Assembly: GCA_026545225.1 (NCBI GenBank)
Contig: CM048849.1
Location: 9,016,041 to 9,080,040, forward strand
DNA: 64,000 nt
Direction of reading: 5' to 3'
Source: Cornus controversa
Lineage: Eukaryota; Streptophyta; Magnoliopsida; Cornales; Cornaceae
The notes beneath the pieces were generated by a model. The model was not told the DNA's origin, made no database searches, and saw only the letters and a program-made list of their open reading frames with translations. Position numbers and translations under genes: made by a program. Shown here piece after piece: positions 11,207-23,515 of the stretch (position 1 is the stretch's first letter; every line of letters begins with the position of its first letter).

Positions 11207-12721
11207 ATCTTTACTCCTACGACCTCTATGGAATCTACAAGAACAGAAGAGTAGGCTTTAATGGAGAGAGAAAACCCTAGGAGAAGAGGAGACAATGTTT
11301 TGTAATAATTATTAACCTAGAGTGTTAACAACACCCTATATTTATAGAGAGAGTGGATGACTCTAGCTATAACCCATTCTCCTTATTTCCTTCTTGTTCC
11401 TTACTTGTAATCCAAGTTGGGCTAGGAGTGGGGTCTCATTGGGCCTATCATGACTTGGCTACAATGGGTTTATTAAAATTATCAATCCACCTCTTACTAA
11501 ATTAAATAAGCCTCATAAGACTATTCTTAATACCACTAAATAAAAATAGTAGACCAAACACTCCAAGCATGAAAGATATTACATTAATATTGTCACAGTG
11601 TATAATCTCAGTTTTACCCCTCCACACTAAATTAGTGTCAAGACATAACCGCCATCAACCCAATAAATAAATATATATAATAAAATAATTTTAACAAAAA
11701 CATCATATTTGGATTTTTTTTCTCGTGAACAAACTAAATCACTCATATAATAAAGAAACTAATATAACGAAAGCATAGATGCCCCTATCTAGGATACATG
11801 TTCCAAAGTTGATGTCCAATAATTACCCAACTATAATGGTGTGTTATACCCGAATGTCTACCAATTATAATCAACATAATTATTATTCAAAGCTAAAGTC
11901 TACTACACCCTTTCAGACTTTATAGTAAAATCGGCCAATATACCCGATAAGAAATTACTATGATGGCCTCATAATTTTTAAAACTTATCCTCGATCCTAT
12001 CCCGTGTGCTCTTCGCACTAACATGTAAGTACAACTATTTATGTATACCGAGACAAGCCTCCAATAAATAGATACTTTAAAATGTTATACTGTTACTGTT
12101 AGAGTGACTACTTCTATCAAAGGTGCGGACTTATAATTTATGTATATGTAACATCTCTCGATTTATATGTTCTTGTGCCTTATCCCCCCATTTTAGGAGC
12201 ATATAAATCAGACTACATATACAATGGTTCCATTGATTCATTTACATAATTCAAATAATACAAATAATTCATCTCATGCATGCAAAAACATTTTAAAACC
12301 AAATAGATTCCATTTTTGATAAAACCAATAAGCTGTCATTTACAATCAAATTTGGCTTGAAGGGCACGCATGATCTCAACAGGTGTATCGGTCCATTAAG
12401 GACACAAACACAAGTACCGTTGTACTTGAAATCATTGTAAATGTTTGCTTTCGGCCTTTATGTGAAAACAAAAGTAAAGGCTTGCTTTTGGATTTCGTGT
12501 GAAAGTAGAAGAAAGGTTGTGCTCGTGAAGTCTTGGTGTAGTGTTCACTAAGCAGAAGAACTGTAAGGGTTTGCTCTTCACCCAAAGAGAAACAGAAGAG
12601 TGGAAGTCTCAAGAGGTTCTCTTGAGCCATTTTTTGGACCATGTAAAAATTCTTGTGTTCTTGAGTTTGCATTTCTCTCTCTTTTATCTTTTCATATCCA
12701 TTGTTTATTGCATTTTATATT
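11207..12721. other. probable LTR-derived sequence, class uncertain
   Basis: No host gene. A TATA-like motif with a short transcribed-looking leader reads on the minus strand (CTCTATAAATATAGGGTG near 11330-11355), as in a copia LTR lying in reverse inside the gag fossil. The segment 12330-12720 resembles the 3' part of copia elements. Ends could not be fixed. Confidence 0.35.
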
Positions 12722-12951
12722 AAAAAGATAAGAGTGATATATTTGTTTGAAACACAAGCATGCATTGAACGAAAAATCTGCTACACATTGTGAAAAGACC
12801 CTATTCACCCCCTCTAAAGTCCTTGTATGGGCAAAAAAAAGGTAAGACTGATATATCTATTTGAAACTTAAGCAAGCCGCCTTATACGAAAAATATGCTA
12901 TAGCTTGTCGAAAGACCCTATTCACCCTCTTCTAGAGCCCTTGCCTGATCA
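12722..12951. repeat. tandem duplication, about 112 bp, two copies
   Basis: The segment with GTTTGAAACACAAGCATGC...GAAAAGACCCTATTCACCCC (12722-12833) recurs as a diverged copy at 12834-12951. Confidence 0.65.
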
Positions 12952-13957
12952 ATGTGTTTTAATTTTTATTTTTTTCAAATATTTTAGAGTGTGAAATATA
13001 AAGATTTCCTTCCATTCTTATTGAAGGTAAAAGTCAAGCAAGTATTATGATGTTTTTCACATCGTAATGTTTATTTTTGAATTGTGTCTAACATAAATTT
13101 GGTTCAAAATATTTTAAGAGCTTTTTGTAGCACAGTTGTGGTTGTGCAAGCTTAGACTTTTATTATGTGTGTCTCAGACGGGGTCCATATGATCTGATGA
13201 CTGAGCTAGTGCTATCGTGAGTGCATTTAGTATTTTTTCTTTAAAAAAATATAATTCTTGAAAGTATTGAAATGTGCTCCATGTTTTTTTTTTCAAGTTT
13301 CAGAAATTGAATATAGCCTAAAAAACGGCTTTGGTTCAATTTTTGTTAAATGTAATAATTAAGAAAGCGTTATAATATGTTTCATATAATATTCAAATTA
13401 CCTCAAGATTAAGATCATATCCAAATTGACTTAAGCTTCTAAAGTTTTCAAAGGTAAATGCCAAGATGGTATCATTAATTATTATATTTAATTTAGAGGA
13501 TCATGGTGGGATGAGACTCCATGATTTGGGCAACTTTGCCTACAGTGACTAGGATGAATATTTCGTATCCAAAAATTAGTGGTTTACTTGTCAAATAATC
13601 AGGCCCAAATAATTCAGTTTTCTTCCATCAACTATTTGTGTCAAATTTTTTATTTTTTTCGCTTTCATCAATTCATGGAAGCATTTGTGCAGATTTAAAT
13701 TCATACAAGAATGAATCGGGGCGCACAAGCTACGAGAAAAAACCCACCCCTACCCGTTATTCAAAATATGGAATTTTCACCCCAGACTTTTACTTATTCA
13801 AATTATGGAATTTATTAGTTAGCGTTGCTCAAGTCCTGTTGTTACAGATAATCATCTATATGGCATGTTAAGTATTCATGTTTGTTTTTATTAAACAATT
13901 CTATACTTTTTCTATTAATCAAAGGACTCATCCACCGTAAGTATGACAGAAGTCTTA

Positions 13958-14186
13958 GGCCCTGTTTGGATTGATTTTTGAAAAACTACTTTTGGCTTTT
14001 TTAGCTCAAAAGTCATTTTAGTGAGTGTTTGAATTGGTAAGGCGGAAGAATTTCGGAGTCCAAAAAGAGTGTTTAAAGGAAGCTGGAGTGTTTAAAGGAA
14101 GCTGGGGGTACCAGCTTCCGGATTTAGCTTCTGCTCTCTTTTTTTTCTGCGTAAAAGTGTAAACAAAAACTCTGCTAAGCATAACC
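13958..14186. mobile_element. short PIF/Harbinger-like element (229 bp)
   Basis: It begins GGCCCTGTTTGGATTG, ends GCTAAGCATAACC and is flanked by TTA at 13955-13957 and 14187-14189. The right end aligns in reverse complement with the right end of the 5.2-kb element at 18845-24018 (shared TTTTAC.CAGAA and GAG.GC words). The flanks (AAGTCTTA and TTAATCTTGTCAAAAG) match the empty site in unit 2. Confidence 0.65.
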
Positions 14187-14949
14187 TTAATCTTGTCAAA
14201 AGTTGCATGAAGCATGAACCAAAGGTCTTCCATCTATATTTTCAAGCCAATTATTTTGTTGAATTTAGATCATTTTCTTAAATCTACTTTTATTTTAGAT
14301 TATAGTATTACAATTAACTTATGTTATGTTTGAGAGCACCGAACTAAATTAAATTAAAAAATAAATTTTTTTAAAAATTCAGTTTCAAAAAGCAGGTTCA
14401 ATATTCTCAAATGTAATATAAATTCAATCCCACCACAAAAATCAATCATATATGCTAACTTATTCTCATTAAAACTTTTTTTCTTTTCAAAAGCAAGTAA
14501 GAAGGTGGGGTGTGACGTGGGAGACTTAAAATCATAAAAATGAAATATACCAAAGATTTAAAAATTGCTATCTTTTGTCTAGTGATAAAGGTTACATCTG
14601 GCCGTACAAAAATATAATATTATCGTTAAATAAATAATTGCAACCTTTAAAAAATATTTAAGAGCATATCATGATTTAGAAAAAGATTTTCAGATTCATT
14701 CAAGTAACAATACTAATATTTTTTGAATTAATTAGATGAGGGAAGTGAAACAATTTTTCTTTCCTTTTATGTAGTATATTTGCATTCAACAATTACCATG
14801 AGTAATTAAACTTTTTACAGACAATATATACAAATATGGGCAAATTGGAGGTCTATCACAGATCAATAATAGGCTCATTTGTAGCCGTCAGATAATACTA
14901 TATATAATATATATAAATAAAATAAAATATAAATATAATTATATAGACA

Positions 14950-15340
14950 TGCTTGCCAATAGGGTAGGTGAATCAGATAGAGAAACAGCACTTGGACCCA
15001 CTGTACGAAAATAGATTGATTTCTGCATACGGAAAGCTCTGATCTCTCGCATGCTGTGTGTGTTGTGTTAGTCTTCTGTTCTGATCCCATCATCGGTAAC
15101 TCCAATCCAAGCATTTACTTCTACTATTACCTTCCAAGTTCCGACACTCCTGCTTCCGAGTTCCCATACACACTCTCTCTCTACAGAAGCCTCTCTCTCT
15201 CTACAGAAACTCTCTTGAACAATCTTTCCCCTTCCTCTCTTTCTCTCTCTGTCTTCATTGATCGGTGCAGGAAGAGTAGGGATCTGAAGAAGCACCTACA
15301 GATTTGCGGCTGTTTGAAGGCGTTGACAATCGATCTTGAG
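14950..15340 (+). promoter_or_regulatory. candidate promoter and CT-rich 5' leader exon of the translocator gene
   Basis: A TATA-rich stretch (14900-14945, TATATAAATA) precedes a leader with TCTCTCTCTCTACAGAAG-type CT runs (15173-15255). The leader ends in a good donor, CTTGAG|GTAAAG, at 15340/15341. Plant 5' UTRs often look like this. The next exon able to carry its coding start is at 29256, in the same direction, with only transposon-filled sequence between. Assignment to that gene is inferred from order and from the duplicated donor at 24306, and it has not been shown. Confidence 0.4.
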
Positions 15341-16270
15341 GTAAAGTCCTGTTCAACTTTGCTGGAGGTTTTGGTTATTATTATCCTAGTAGATTTTTGG
15401 ATTTTCTTGCTCACGTATTAGATCTGGTTCCGCATTAAATGTAATTTTACTGAGGTAACACAAAATTGGCGGTCTTAAACAAGATAATGCAATATTGGTC
15501 GTTGTTTCTGAAACTGTATTTTGTGTCTGTTAAAAGAATATATTTCAAGATTTGTGGGATTGTAAGGATAGAATTAGAAATGAGCACATTCCTGAGATAG
15601 TTGAAGTAACACCCATTAGAGATGAATTGAGAAAATTAATTAAAATGGGTTGAATATGTGAAGATCACTAAATGCACTGAGTGACAAGGTCCACATTGAG
15701 CGTAATGCTAGAAGAGCAAAATCAACATGCGTAGAGTTAGTAAGAAAATATATGATAACATGTGGTTTGATTAAAGTTATAACTTCAGATAAGAGCACAA
15801 CAAATTTTTTTTATTCATGTAGCAGACCCCAAGTAGTTCAGAAAAAGACTTTGTTGAGTTGAGGGAGAACAAGGCTCTCTGTATTTAGATGTATGTGGGT
15901 GTGTGCCAATCTCTGGAGTCTAGATTATATGTGTATATTGTTTAGATGCATGTATGAACTGTTTTGATATTAAAGACGTAATTATGTAGGATGTAGGATA
16001 GCACTAGATTTTCTTCTACTAATAGGTAAGTTCTAGAAAACATACAATTTAGTTGTCACTGATCTGAATTATGTTGGATAGAGGCTAGGATAAGCTTGTC
16101 GGTTTACGATTCTGAAAATTCAAATAGAGGTTATCAAATTTAAGAATTAAAAACAATTTGTATTTCTAAATTGATTAACTTTGTCTTGGGATTTCTAGAC
16201 ATCTAAGAATTTTGGGTTTGTGATGTCAGACTGAATACTGATGTTTTGTGGGAAAGAGATTGAATTGATC

Positions 16271-16544
16271 AAGAAGGGGTTCTTTTCTGAAATGTAAATA
16301 TGGTTGGTTTGCCCTTGTAATTGAATGTAAAGACAACATTACACTCATGAAACAATATAGAGTTCATTTTAGTAAAATCAGACAAATCGTTGATACCGTC
16401 AAACTCTTTCTTAGGAGAGGTCAGTGTAATTTCTGAAAACATAGGAGAGGTCAGTGTAATTTCGCAGAAGCTCTCGGAAGGCTGTGTAATTTATCCAAAT
16501 CAAGTAGATACAAATATCTGTTCCATCCCCTAATTACATTTTCT
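16271..16544. other. inter-unit sequence with MULE-arm remnants
   Basis: Two adjacent copies of AGGAGAGGTCAGTGTAATTT (about 16414-16462) recall the arm of the MULE at 1931-2683. No gene. Confidence 0.45.
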
Positions 16545-17512
16545 TTTTCAAATTCTTTAGAGTGTGAATCAAGTCCTTACGCTTTGGTTCCATTCTTGTT
16601 GAAGGTAAAAGTCAAATACTATAATGTGTTCCATTTCTTAATGTTTACTTATGAACCAAGTCTAACAAAACTTTGGTTCTTTCCTTGTTAAAGATAAGAA
16701 TAAAAAAAGTATTAAAATGGGTTCCACATTTTTTAAAGTTATTTATTTATTTATTTTATTTGTCAAGTTTATAAAGGAACTGAATGGAGTCTGCAATGGC
16801 TTTGGTTCAATTCTTGTAAAGGTAAAACTTAAAAGAGCACTATAACATGTTTCATATAATTTTCAAGCTATCTCGAGATTAGGATAAATCCAAAATAACT
16901 TAGGTTCTACTTATTAAAAAAAATAACTTTGGTTATAAACTTTCAAAAGCTAAATAGCGAGATGGAATAATTAGATGTTCCACGATCAAATTTCCTTCAT
17001 TTACTTTTCCAAAAGATGGAATCTAGTCTAGCGTGGCTCAAAGTCCTGGTTTTGTTATAAAAAATCACTTAATGGGACTATTAAGTGATTCATGCTCAAA
17101 ACCTTGTTAAATCATTCTTTACTTTTTATATTACTTAAAAGGATAAAGTCAAGGCAAGTATTGCTTAAGTCTTACTCCTGTCAAAGGTTCAAATGGAGTA
17201 TGCACTATTAGTTGTTCCATACATGTCTTCAACCCTCTAAAAATTATTCCAACCAAAACATTTTCTTGTCTCAAGACAATTTCTGAATCTAAAACTTGTT
17301 TCAGGTGACTTAACACATGCTAACTCAATATTAAGTGACCACTACGTATTAATCTTATAATCTATAAAAACTCTAATTAACCAAGTAGTCGTGTTGCATA
17401 AATAAATTGTACTCTAACTTCTTATTAAAAGCTGTTTTTTCCCTTTCAAAAAGCAAGCAAGTCAGACGTGACACAAAAAACATAAAAATGGAATACGTGA
17501 GAAAAAGCTACA

Positions 17513-17620
17513 TGAGGGTGTCGCCACATGCCCTCAATTGTTGGATTAATAAACTATGAAATTAAACATTCAATCCAACAATTGAGAACGCGAGCTTATT
17601 GTGGGAGCACCCTCATGATA
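17513..17620. mobile_element. small foldback MITE
   Basis: The ends CATGAGGGTG and CACCCTCATG are inverted repeats. An inner pair (CAATTGTTGGATT and AATCCAACAATTG) continues the stem around a loop of about 25 nt. It is absent from the matching part of unit 1. The superfamily is undetermined. Confidence 0.6.
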
Positions 17621-17642
17621 AAATGTACTCTATTTTAACCAC

Positions 17643-17884
17643 CATTTACTCTAAAAGCTTAAGTTGTTAGAGAGGGTGTAAACTTTAATATTTAAATCCT
17701 CTAACATGCACTCTCACGTGTGGTCTTTTTTGGTTCAACACGTGTTTCAATTTTAATTATTAGGGTGACGAAGCGGTTTGAACTTAGTACCTTGCTTGGT
17801 TTGATATCATGTTAATCACCATCTACTCTAAAAGTTTAAGCTTTTAGCGAGGGTGTAAACTTTAATATTTAAATCCTCTAACAC
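17643..17884. repeat. short direct repeat pair (TRIM-like)
   Basis: The segment CACCAT(T/C)TACTCTAAAAG...AAACTTTAATATTTAAATCC occurs at about 17651-17699 and 17818-17876. Between the copies, TTTGATATCATGTTAATC resembles an LTR-adjacent primer region. A related piece lies near 40546-40620. It is possibly a decayed miniature LTR element. Confidence 0.4.
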
Positions 17885-18197
17885 TTTACAACAAATATAA
17901 TTATTTTCACATCCATAAAACATTTATCCATACACAAATATAATATTATCATTAAATTAATAACTTCAATCCTTCAAAAAAGTTTTTAAAGTACATTATG
18001 ACTCAAAAAAAGATTAAGGCTCCAATCAGATAAATGAATGGGTTTTGAGTTTAAACAGAATATTGTTCCTTGATATTGGATTTGGAAACTTAAAAGGGAG
18101 TATTAGATTGGAGGTAAGGGAGACATTTTATTTCAATATTGTGTAGTTGAAATCCTTGTTGCTGGATTTCAAATAACTCCTTTTAAATCCAGAGGGG

Positions 18198-18269
18198 ATT
18201 AGTCTCACCCAAAGGGTGTCCCCCCCACCCTTTGGATGAGACTTATGACACCCTTTGGGTGAGACTAAT
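18198..18269. repeat. perfect 23-bp stem-loop
   Basis: The left arm at 18198-18220 and right arm at 18247-18269 are exact reverse complements (ATTAGTCTCACCCAAAGGGT plus GTC). The 26-nt spacer contains a third, partial copy of the CACCCTTTGGATGAGACT phrase. Confidence 0.85.
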
Positions 18270-18310
18270 TCCCTCCAGGTTTCTAAAGGAACTAAATGGA
18301 GTCTAGAATG

Positions 18311-18358
18311 ACTTTTTTTTTTTTTGGATAAGTAAAATTTCGTAAAAGAGCGCTCAAG
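18311..18358 (-). mobile_element. 48-bp LINE 3' tail insertion
   Basis: A poly-T followed by GGATAAGTAAAATTTCGTAA and GCGCTCAAG is the reverse complement of this window's LINE 3' end. It is flanked by AGTCTAGAATG at 18300-18310 and 18359-18369. The uninterrupted sequence is present in unit 2. Confidence 0.75.
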
Positions 18359-18434
18359 AGTCTAGAATGGCTTTGGTTCAATTCTTGTAAAGATAAAAAT
18401 TATGGGAGCACTATAATATGTTTCATATAGTTTT

Positions 18435-18630
18435 GGTGTTGAAATTCACCATTATTAGTTCTCTTTTTTGTTGGGTAGTTGGGAGAAATTGTAAATCCAT
18501 GGGGGAAATAGTTGATTTTTTGGACACTTTGAGAGTTAAGGGGCCTTTTGGCCCTTGTGTAGATTTGTGGGATGCTTTTTCCTTTTGAGTGCTTTCTAAT
18601 ACAATCTTACTTATCAAAAAAAAAAAAAAT
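18435..18630 (+). mobile_element. 196-bp 5'-truncated LINE
   Basis: It carries the 3' end typical of the family here (CCTTTTGAGTGCTTTCTAAT, TCTTACTTATC, poly-A). A 16-bp duplication TGTTTCATATAGTTTT flanks it at 18419-18434 and 18631-18646. Units 1 and 2 have the site without the insertion. Confidence 0.85.
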
Positions 18631-19394
18631 TGTTTCATATAGTTTTCAAGCTACCTCAAGATTAGGATAAATCCAAAACAACCTGGGGTCCAAACTTTCA
18701 AAAGGTAAATAGAAAGATGGAATCATTAGATGTTCCACGATCAATATTCCTTCATTTACTTACTCAAAAGATGGAATCTAGTCTAGTCTGTACTTTTTAT
18801 ATTACTTAAAGGATAAAGTCAAGGCAAGTATGACTCAAGTCTTAGGCCCTGTTTGTATTGGCTTTTCAAACGCCAGTTTTGGCTTTTGGAGCCCAAAAGC
18901 CATTTTTAGAGGTGTTTGGATTGTTATGGAGAAGAGCTTTTAACTTTTGAAAGCTCTTCCATTTGAAGCTAGTACCCACAAGTTTTTAGGAACACTCTTC
19001 CGGAGGAAACGGGAAGCTGTTTCAAGTTTTAATGAATGTTTTAAAATTCCCATAATATCCTTTGTTCTATGACTAAACAACTGTTTATTCCAAGCGTATC
19101 GCAAACAAAACTCCTACCATTTCATGATTTGTATCTTCTAGGGTTTCTGGTCACGATTTTTCTCCATTTTTAATTCCTAAGTTTCCTCTTGACGACGGCA
19201 ACGACGCTCAAATCTTACGACATGGAGACACTGGCGGCCTCCACCAGGGACGAAAATCCATCCCATATTCGAGCGACTCTGTTTTTTTTTTCTAGGTTGT
19301 GTTCGTTCTTCAGATTTTGGTATGAACAGCGGTGAGTGTGGAGAGAAAAGGGGAGTAGCTGGTCATTAACTTCCAATGTCCGTGTGGCAATGGC

Positions 19395-19615
19395 TATCAG
19401 ATTATCCTCGTGGGTGTCGCTGTTCCATCTTTCATAGGTTTCCAAGTTCTATTTTGTCATTCACAACAGGTTTCAGAGGATACCCATTTCGAATATAGTA
19501 TTCATCATTTCAGATTATCCTCATGGGTGTCTCTCTGTTTTCATTTTTCATGGGTTTCAAAGTTACATTTTTTCTTTTTTCATTCACCAGCAGTTTTCAG
19601 ATGGAACCCATTTCA
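19395..19615. repeat. tandem duplication of about 110 bp
   Basis: CAGATTATCCTC.TGGGTGTC through CCCATTTC.A.ATAG recurs twice, with a third partial start near 19625. Confidence 0.6.
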
Positions 19616-19969
19616 GATATAGCATTCGTCATATGGGGGTTTCAATTTCTTCACTCTCTTTTTTTTCAGATTTAATTGTACCTACCTTAGATACAGTAGT
19701 TGTTATCGTTGGGTTTTGGTATGACAGATTTTCCTTTATGATTCCCATTCCAGATGAAGCATTGATCATTCTTGGGTTTTAGATTTGCAGTTTGGTTGTT
19801 TAGTGAACTACCAATAATGTAATTGGGTTTTTTTCCCCTTCATTTGTTAGTATTATCTCTTCCCTTGTCTCAATTGTTGTTAAGATCTATGGATGTTTTA
19901 AATCAAAAGGGTCTCAACATTCAAGGCACTTGTGTAGAAAGGAAAGTGAGAGTGCCTATCATCCTTTTT

Positions 19970-20362
19970 TTCAATTGCCCAATACTCTAACAGAATTTGG
20001 AGGTCTCTCTCAACTTTGAAAGCTATTTGCTAGCCTAACAACAGTTATCTTCTGGAAAAACCGTCTGCACAAGGCATGCTTAGCTGCCATGGTGTATCAT
20101 ATATGGGGATAAAGAAATCACAGAAGGTTTACTAATGAGTATTTGGATGAAGATTCAGTTCTGAAAAAAGTGCTGATTGAACTTTGAAGATTTTTAATGA
20201 ACCTAAACAGGAAGGTTTCAATTTTTACAATAGTTTCAAGTCCCTCTTTAGAGTGCTCTGTTTCTTGTTTTGTTTGATGTACTGAGGTGGGATGCCCGCC
20301 TTAATCTTTGTACCTTGATTTCTTCTAAAAAATTGCTTATTTATAAAAAAAAAAAAAAAAAA
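19970..20362 (+). mobile_element. LINE 3' fragment (distinct from the next one)
   Basis: Decayed C-terminal zf-RVT-like reading (TVIFWKNRLHKACLAAMVYH, then RNHRRFTNEYLDED) runs to a 3' UTR and a poly-A of about 18 A at 20344-20362. It ends just before the next LINE piece and differs from that family's C-terminus. Confidence 0.55.
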
Positions 20363-20527
20363 CATGGGGAAGTTGCATTTTCTCTGATGACTTTCTAATA
20401 TGGAATTGTGGAACCAAGGGAATTTAATATGGCTGAATTGCAAGTTTTGGGCCGTCAACAATTGAAAATTGTTAGCATTAGAATATTTTTTTTATATGAC
20501 CCTTTTTATATATTTTTGGCCACCATC

Positions 20528-23515
20528 CTTGTAGTCAGAGCGGTGTCGGATCACATTCCCATCCTTTTGGACTGTGGGGGGCTGAGTAGAGGTCGCACCC
20601 CTTTCCAGTTCGAGAACATGTGGTTAAAAGCGGAGGGCTTCAAGGATAGAGTTCAAGATTGGTGGCTTAGTTATGCCTGTAGGGGTAACCCAAGCTACCG
20701 TTTGGCCCACAAATTGAAGAGGTTGAAGGAAGATATTAAAAAGTGGAACAAGGAGGTCTTTGGTAACCTGAATTGGCGCAAAGCTAGAGCCCTTTCCGAG
20801 ATTTTAGATTTGGATCGTAAGGAGGGAGAAAGGGGCCTTAGCGAATTGGAGGTCAGCAGGAGAGAGGAGTGCAAAGGTGAGTTTGGGGAGATTGCGGTCA
20901 TGGAAGAAATCTCTTGGAGACAGAATTCCAGAGCCTTGTGGTTGAAAGAAGGGGATCGGAACACGAAGTTCTTTCATAGACTTGCGAATGCTCATAGAAG
21001 GGGAAATCATTTAGGCACGATACGCATTGCTGGAGTCTTGCTGACCAGAGCAGAAGACATTCAGAGAGGGATCGTGGCTTTCTATCAGCAGCTTTACACA
21101 GAAACCAATAGGTACAGGCCTTTGCTCTGTGGTCTTGAGTTTCCAGGCATTTCGGAGGAGGAGAGTATCTGGGTGGAGAGGTGCTTTGAGGAGGAGGCGG
21201 TGGAGGCTCTTCGGAGCTGTGCCGGGGACAAAGCTCCTGGTCCTGATGGCTTCATGATGGCCTTCCTGCATCAGAACTGGGAAGTGGTTAAATCTGAAGT
21301 AATGGAGGCACTCAGAGAATTCCATTCAACAGGGACCTTTGAAAAGAGTCTTAATGCTTCCTTCATCGCTCTTATCCTGAAAAAGGGCAGAGCCGTAGAT
21401 GCTAAGGACTTTAGGCCAATAAGCTTGGTGGGAGCAATTTACAAGCTTTTTGCCAAAATCCTAACTAATTGGTTGAAGAGGGTTCTGGATGTGGTGATCT
21501 CAGATACTCAGAATTCTTTTGTGGGTGGCAGACAAATCTTGGATTCAGTTCTCATTGCCAGTGAGTGTGTGGAGGCAAGGATTAGAAGCGGCATGCCCAG
21601 AATTGTTTGTAAGCTAGACATTGAAAAGGCATACGATCATGTGAGCTGGGATTTCTTGCTGTATATGCTAGAGAGGATCAAGTTCGGTTCCAAATGGAGA
21701 AGATGGATCTACCATTGCATTTCGACAGTTCGGTTCTCAGTTCTGGTGAACGGATCCCCTGTTGGCTTCTTTCCTAGTTCTCGAGGGCTGAGGCAGGGTG
21801 ATCCTCTCTCTTCTTTCCTATTTATCATCGTCATGGAAGCCTTTAGTAAGATGATGAAGAGGGCAGAGGATATAGGGATTATTAGAGGATTCCAACTAGG
21901 AAGAGAACCTAATCGTCTTGTGGTGTCACATCTTCTATATGCAGATGACACCATTGTCTTCTGTGATGCGAGGGAGGATCAGTTGAGGAATTTGAAATAC
22001 ATTCTGATTTGCTTTCAGGCAGTGTCCGGCCTGAAAATTAATATCGGAAAGAGCGAGTTGGTGCCAGTTGGGGCAGTTGAGGGCATTCATGAGTTTGCTA
22101 ATATCCTCGGCTGCGGAGTCGGATCCTTTCCAACCTACTATTTGGGGATGCCGTTGGGAGCTTCGTCAAGGATGGTTTCAATTTGGGATACAGTCATAGA
22201 GCGGTTTGAGAGGAGGCTGGCCGGTTGGAAGAAACAATATCTATCAAAAGGAGGGCGCATCACTCTCATGAAGAACACCCTTTCGAATCTTCCAACGTAT
22301 TACATGTCACTATTCTCAATGCCTATATCAGTCGTTAGAAGGTTAGAGAGGGTCCAAAGTAAGTTTCTGTGGGGCGGTTTAGGGGATGAGTTCAAATTTC
22401 ACCTGGTAAGCTGGAAGAAGGTGTGTTTCCCGATTCAGAAAGGAGGTTTGGGTATAAGGAGGTTAGATATGTTTAACAAAGCACTGCTAGGCAAATGGCT
22501 GTGGCGGTTTGGAGGAGAAAGATCCAGATTATGGAGGAGGGTTGTTGCTAGCTGAAGTGGGGAAGGAGTTGGCGGGTGGTGGTCTTTGGAGTCGACCTTT
22601 CCTATGGGGGTGGGGGTATGGAAATGCATTCGGAAAGGCTGGGATGAGTTCTCTAAACACATTCGTTTTAGGGTGAGGAACGGGAGGCATATTAGTTTCT
22701 GGAAGGACACTTGGTGTGGGGAAACATCCCTGGCCCGCAGATTCCCTAGTTTGTTCATGATTGCTTCGAATAGGCAAGCCTTAGTCGTCGAGTGCTATCA
22801 TCTTGATAACGGTAGTTTGACTTGGGACGTGCACTTTCGTAGGGCATTCCATGATTGGGAGCTTCTAGAGGTAGCAGAGTTCTTAGCCCTGTTGTACAGT
22901 CAGGCGGTTGAGGGGGAGGGGATGGACGAGATGGTTTGGTTGGGTTCCAAGAGGGGAACTTTTGAGGTTCGCTCTTACTATAGAAAGTTATTGGATGTCA
23001 CGGGTCCCGTCTTCCCTTGGAAGACAATTTGGAAAACAAAGGCCCCATTGAAGGTGGCTTTTTTTACTTGGACAGTTGTCTTAGGCAAGATTCTAACGAT
23101 TGATAACCTAAGGAGAAGAGGTCGAATTATGACGAATTGGTGTTGCATGTGCAAAAGGTCGGAGGAAACGGTGGACCATCTTCTTCTTCACTGCCCAGTG
23201 GCGAGGGATGTTTGGTACATGTTCTTGGTCGCCTTTGGTATAGTCTGGGTGATTCCAAGATCCACGGCAAATATGATTGAGGCTTGGAGAGGGTGTACAG
23301 TGGATAGCCGAGTCAGAAAGGTTTGGAGGGCCACACCCCTTTGTTTATGGTGGGGTCTGTGGCACGAGAGGAATAGGAGGCGCTTCGAGGACACGGTATC
23401 TTCTATTTGGTCTCTCAAATACAATATTTTGAGTTCTTTATTTTTTTGGGTAAACGGGAGAAATTGTATATCGGGTGATGAAGTAGTAGACTTCATTAAT
23501 AGCTTAAGCTTATAG
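20528..23515 (+). pseudogene. LINE ORF2 remainder: endonuclease tail, reverse transcriptase, zf-RVT
   Basis: The frame is open from upstream DNA through 22552, broken by one TGA at 22553-22555, and open again in the same frame to the TAG/TAA region at 23515. Visible motifs are endonuclease SDHIPI (20546), [10 protein letters not shown] (about 21226), FRPISLVG (21411), KLDIEKAYDHVSW (about 21615), RQGDPLS (21792), the catalytic YADD (21938-21949), and [12 protein letters not shown] in the thumb. The C-terminal zf-RVT region reads WCCMCKRSEETVDHLLLHC (about 23136-23193). No ORF1 is present, so it could not be autonomous. An apparent upstream start near 20408 lies in flanking DNA and is not the element's own. 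Confidence 0.85.

Larger units (their letters stand above)
12965..16270 (+). repeat. segmental duplication unit 1
   Basis: The sequence from TTAGAGTGTGAAATATAAAG (about 12982) matches unit 2 (from about 16559), and in part unit 3 (from about 18280). Shared anchors are GGCTTTGGTTCAAT(T)..TTGT, TGTTTCATATA.T.TTCAA, AAGTCTTA...CTTGTCAAA and AAATATAATATTATC.TTAAA. Unit 1 also contains the leader-exon candidate at 15.0-15.34 kb, and its downstream intron is matched in unit 3. Confidence 0.7.
16545..18130 (+). repeat. segmental duplication unit 2
   Basis: It aligns with units 1 and 3. At 17186-17202 it keeps the uninterrupted AAGTCTTACTCCTGTC, the empty target of the Harbinger-like elements seen in the other two units. 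It lacks the leader exon. Confidence 0.7.

Noticed and set aside
15056-15421. Open frames over the CT-rich leader on both strands
   Set aside because: They follow the CT repeats, have no similarity, and the region looks like a 5' UTR with a splice donor inside.
20408-20527. Start of the LINE open frame as the element's own N-terminus
   Set aside because: The first 40 residues are AT-rich flank with no LINE similarity; similarity begins near the SDH motif.
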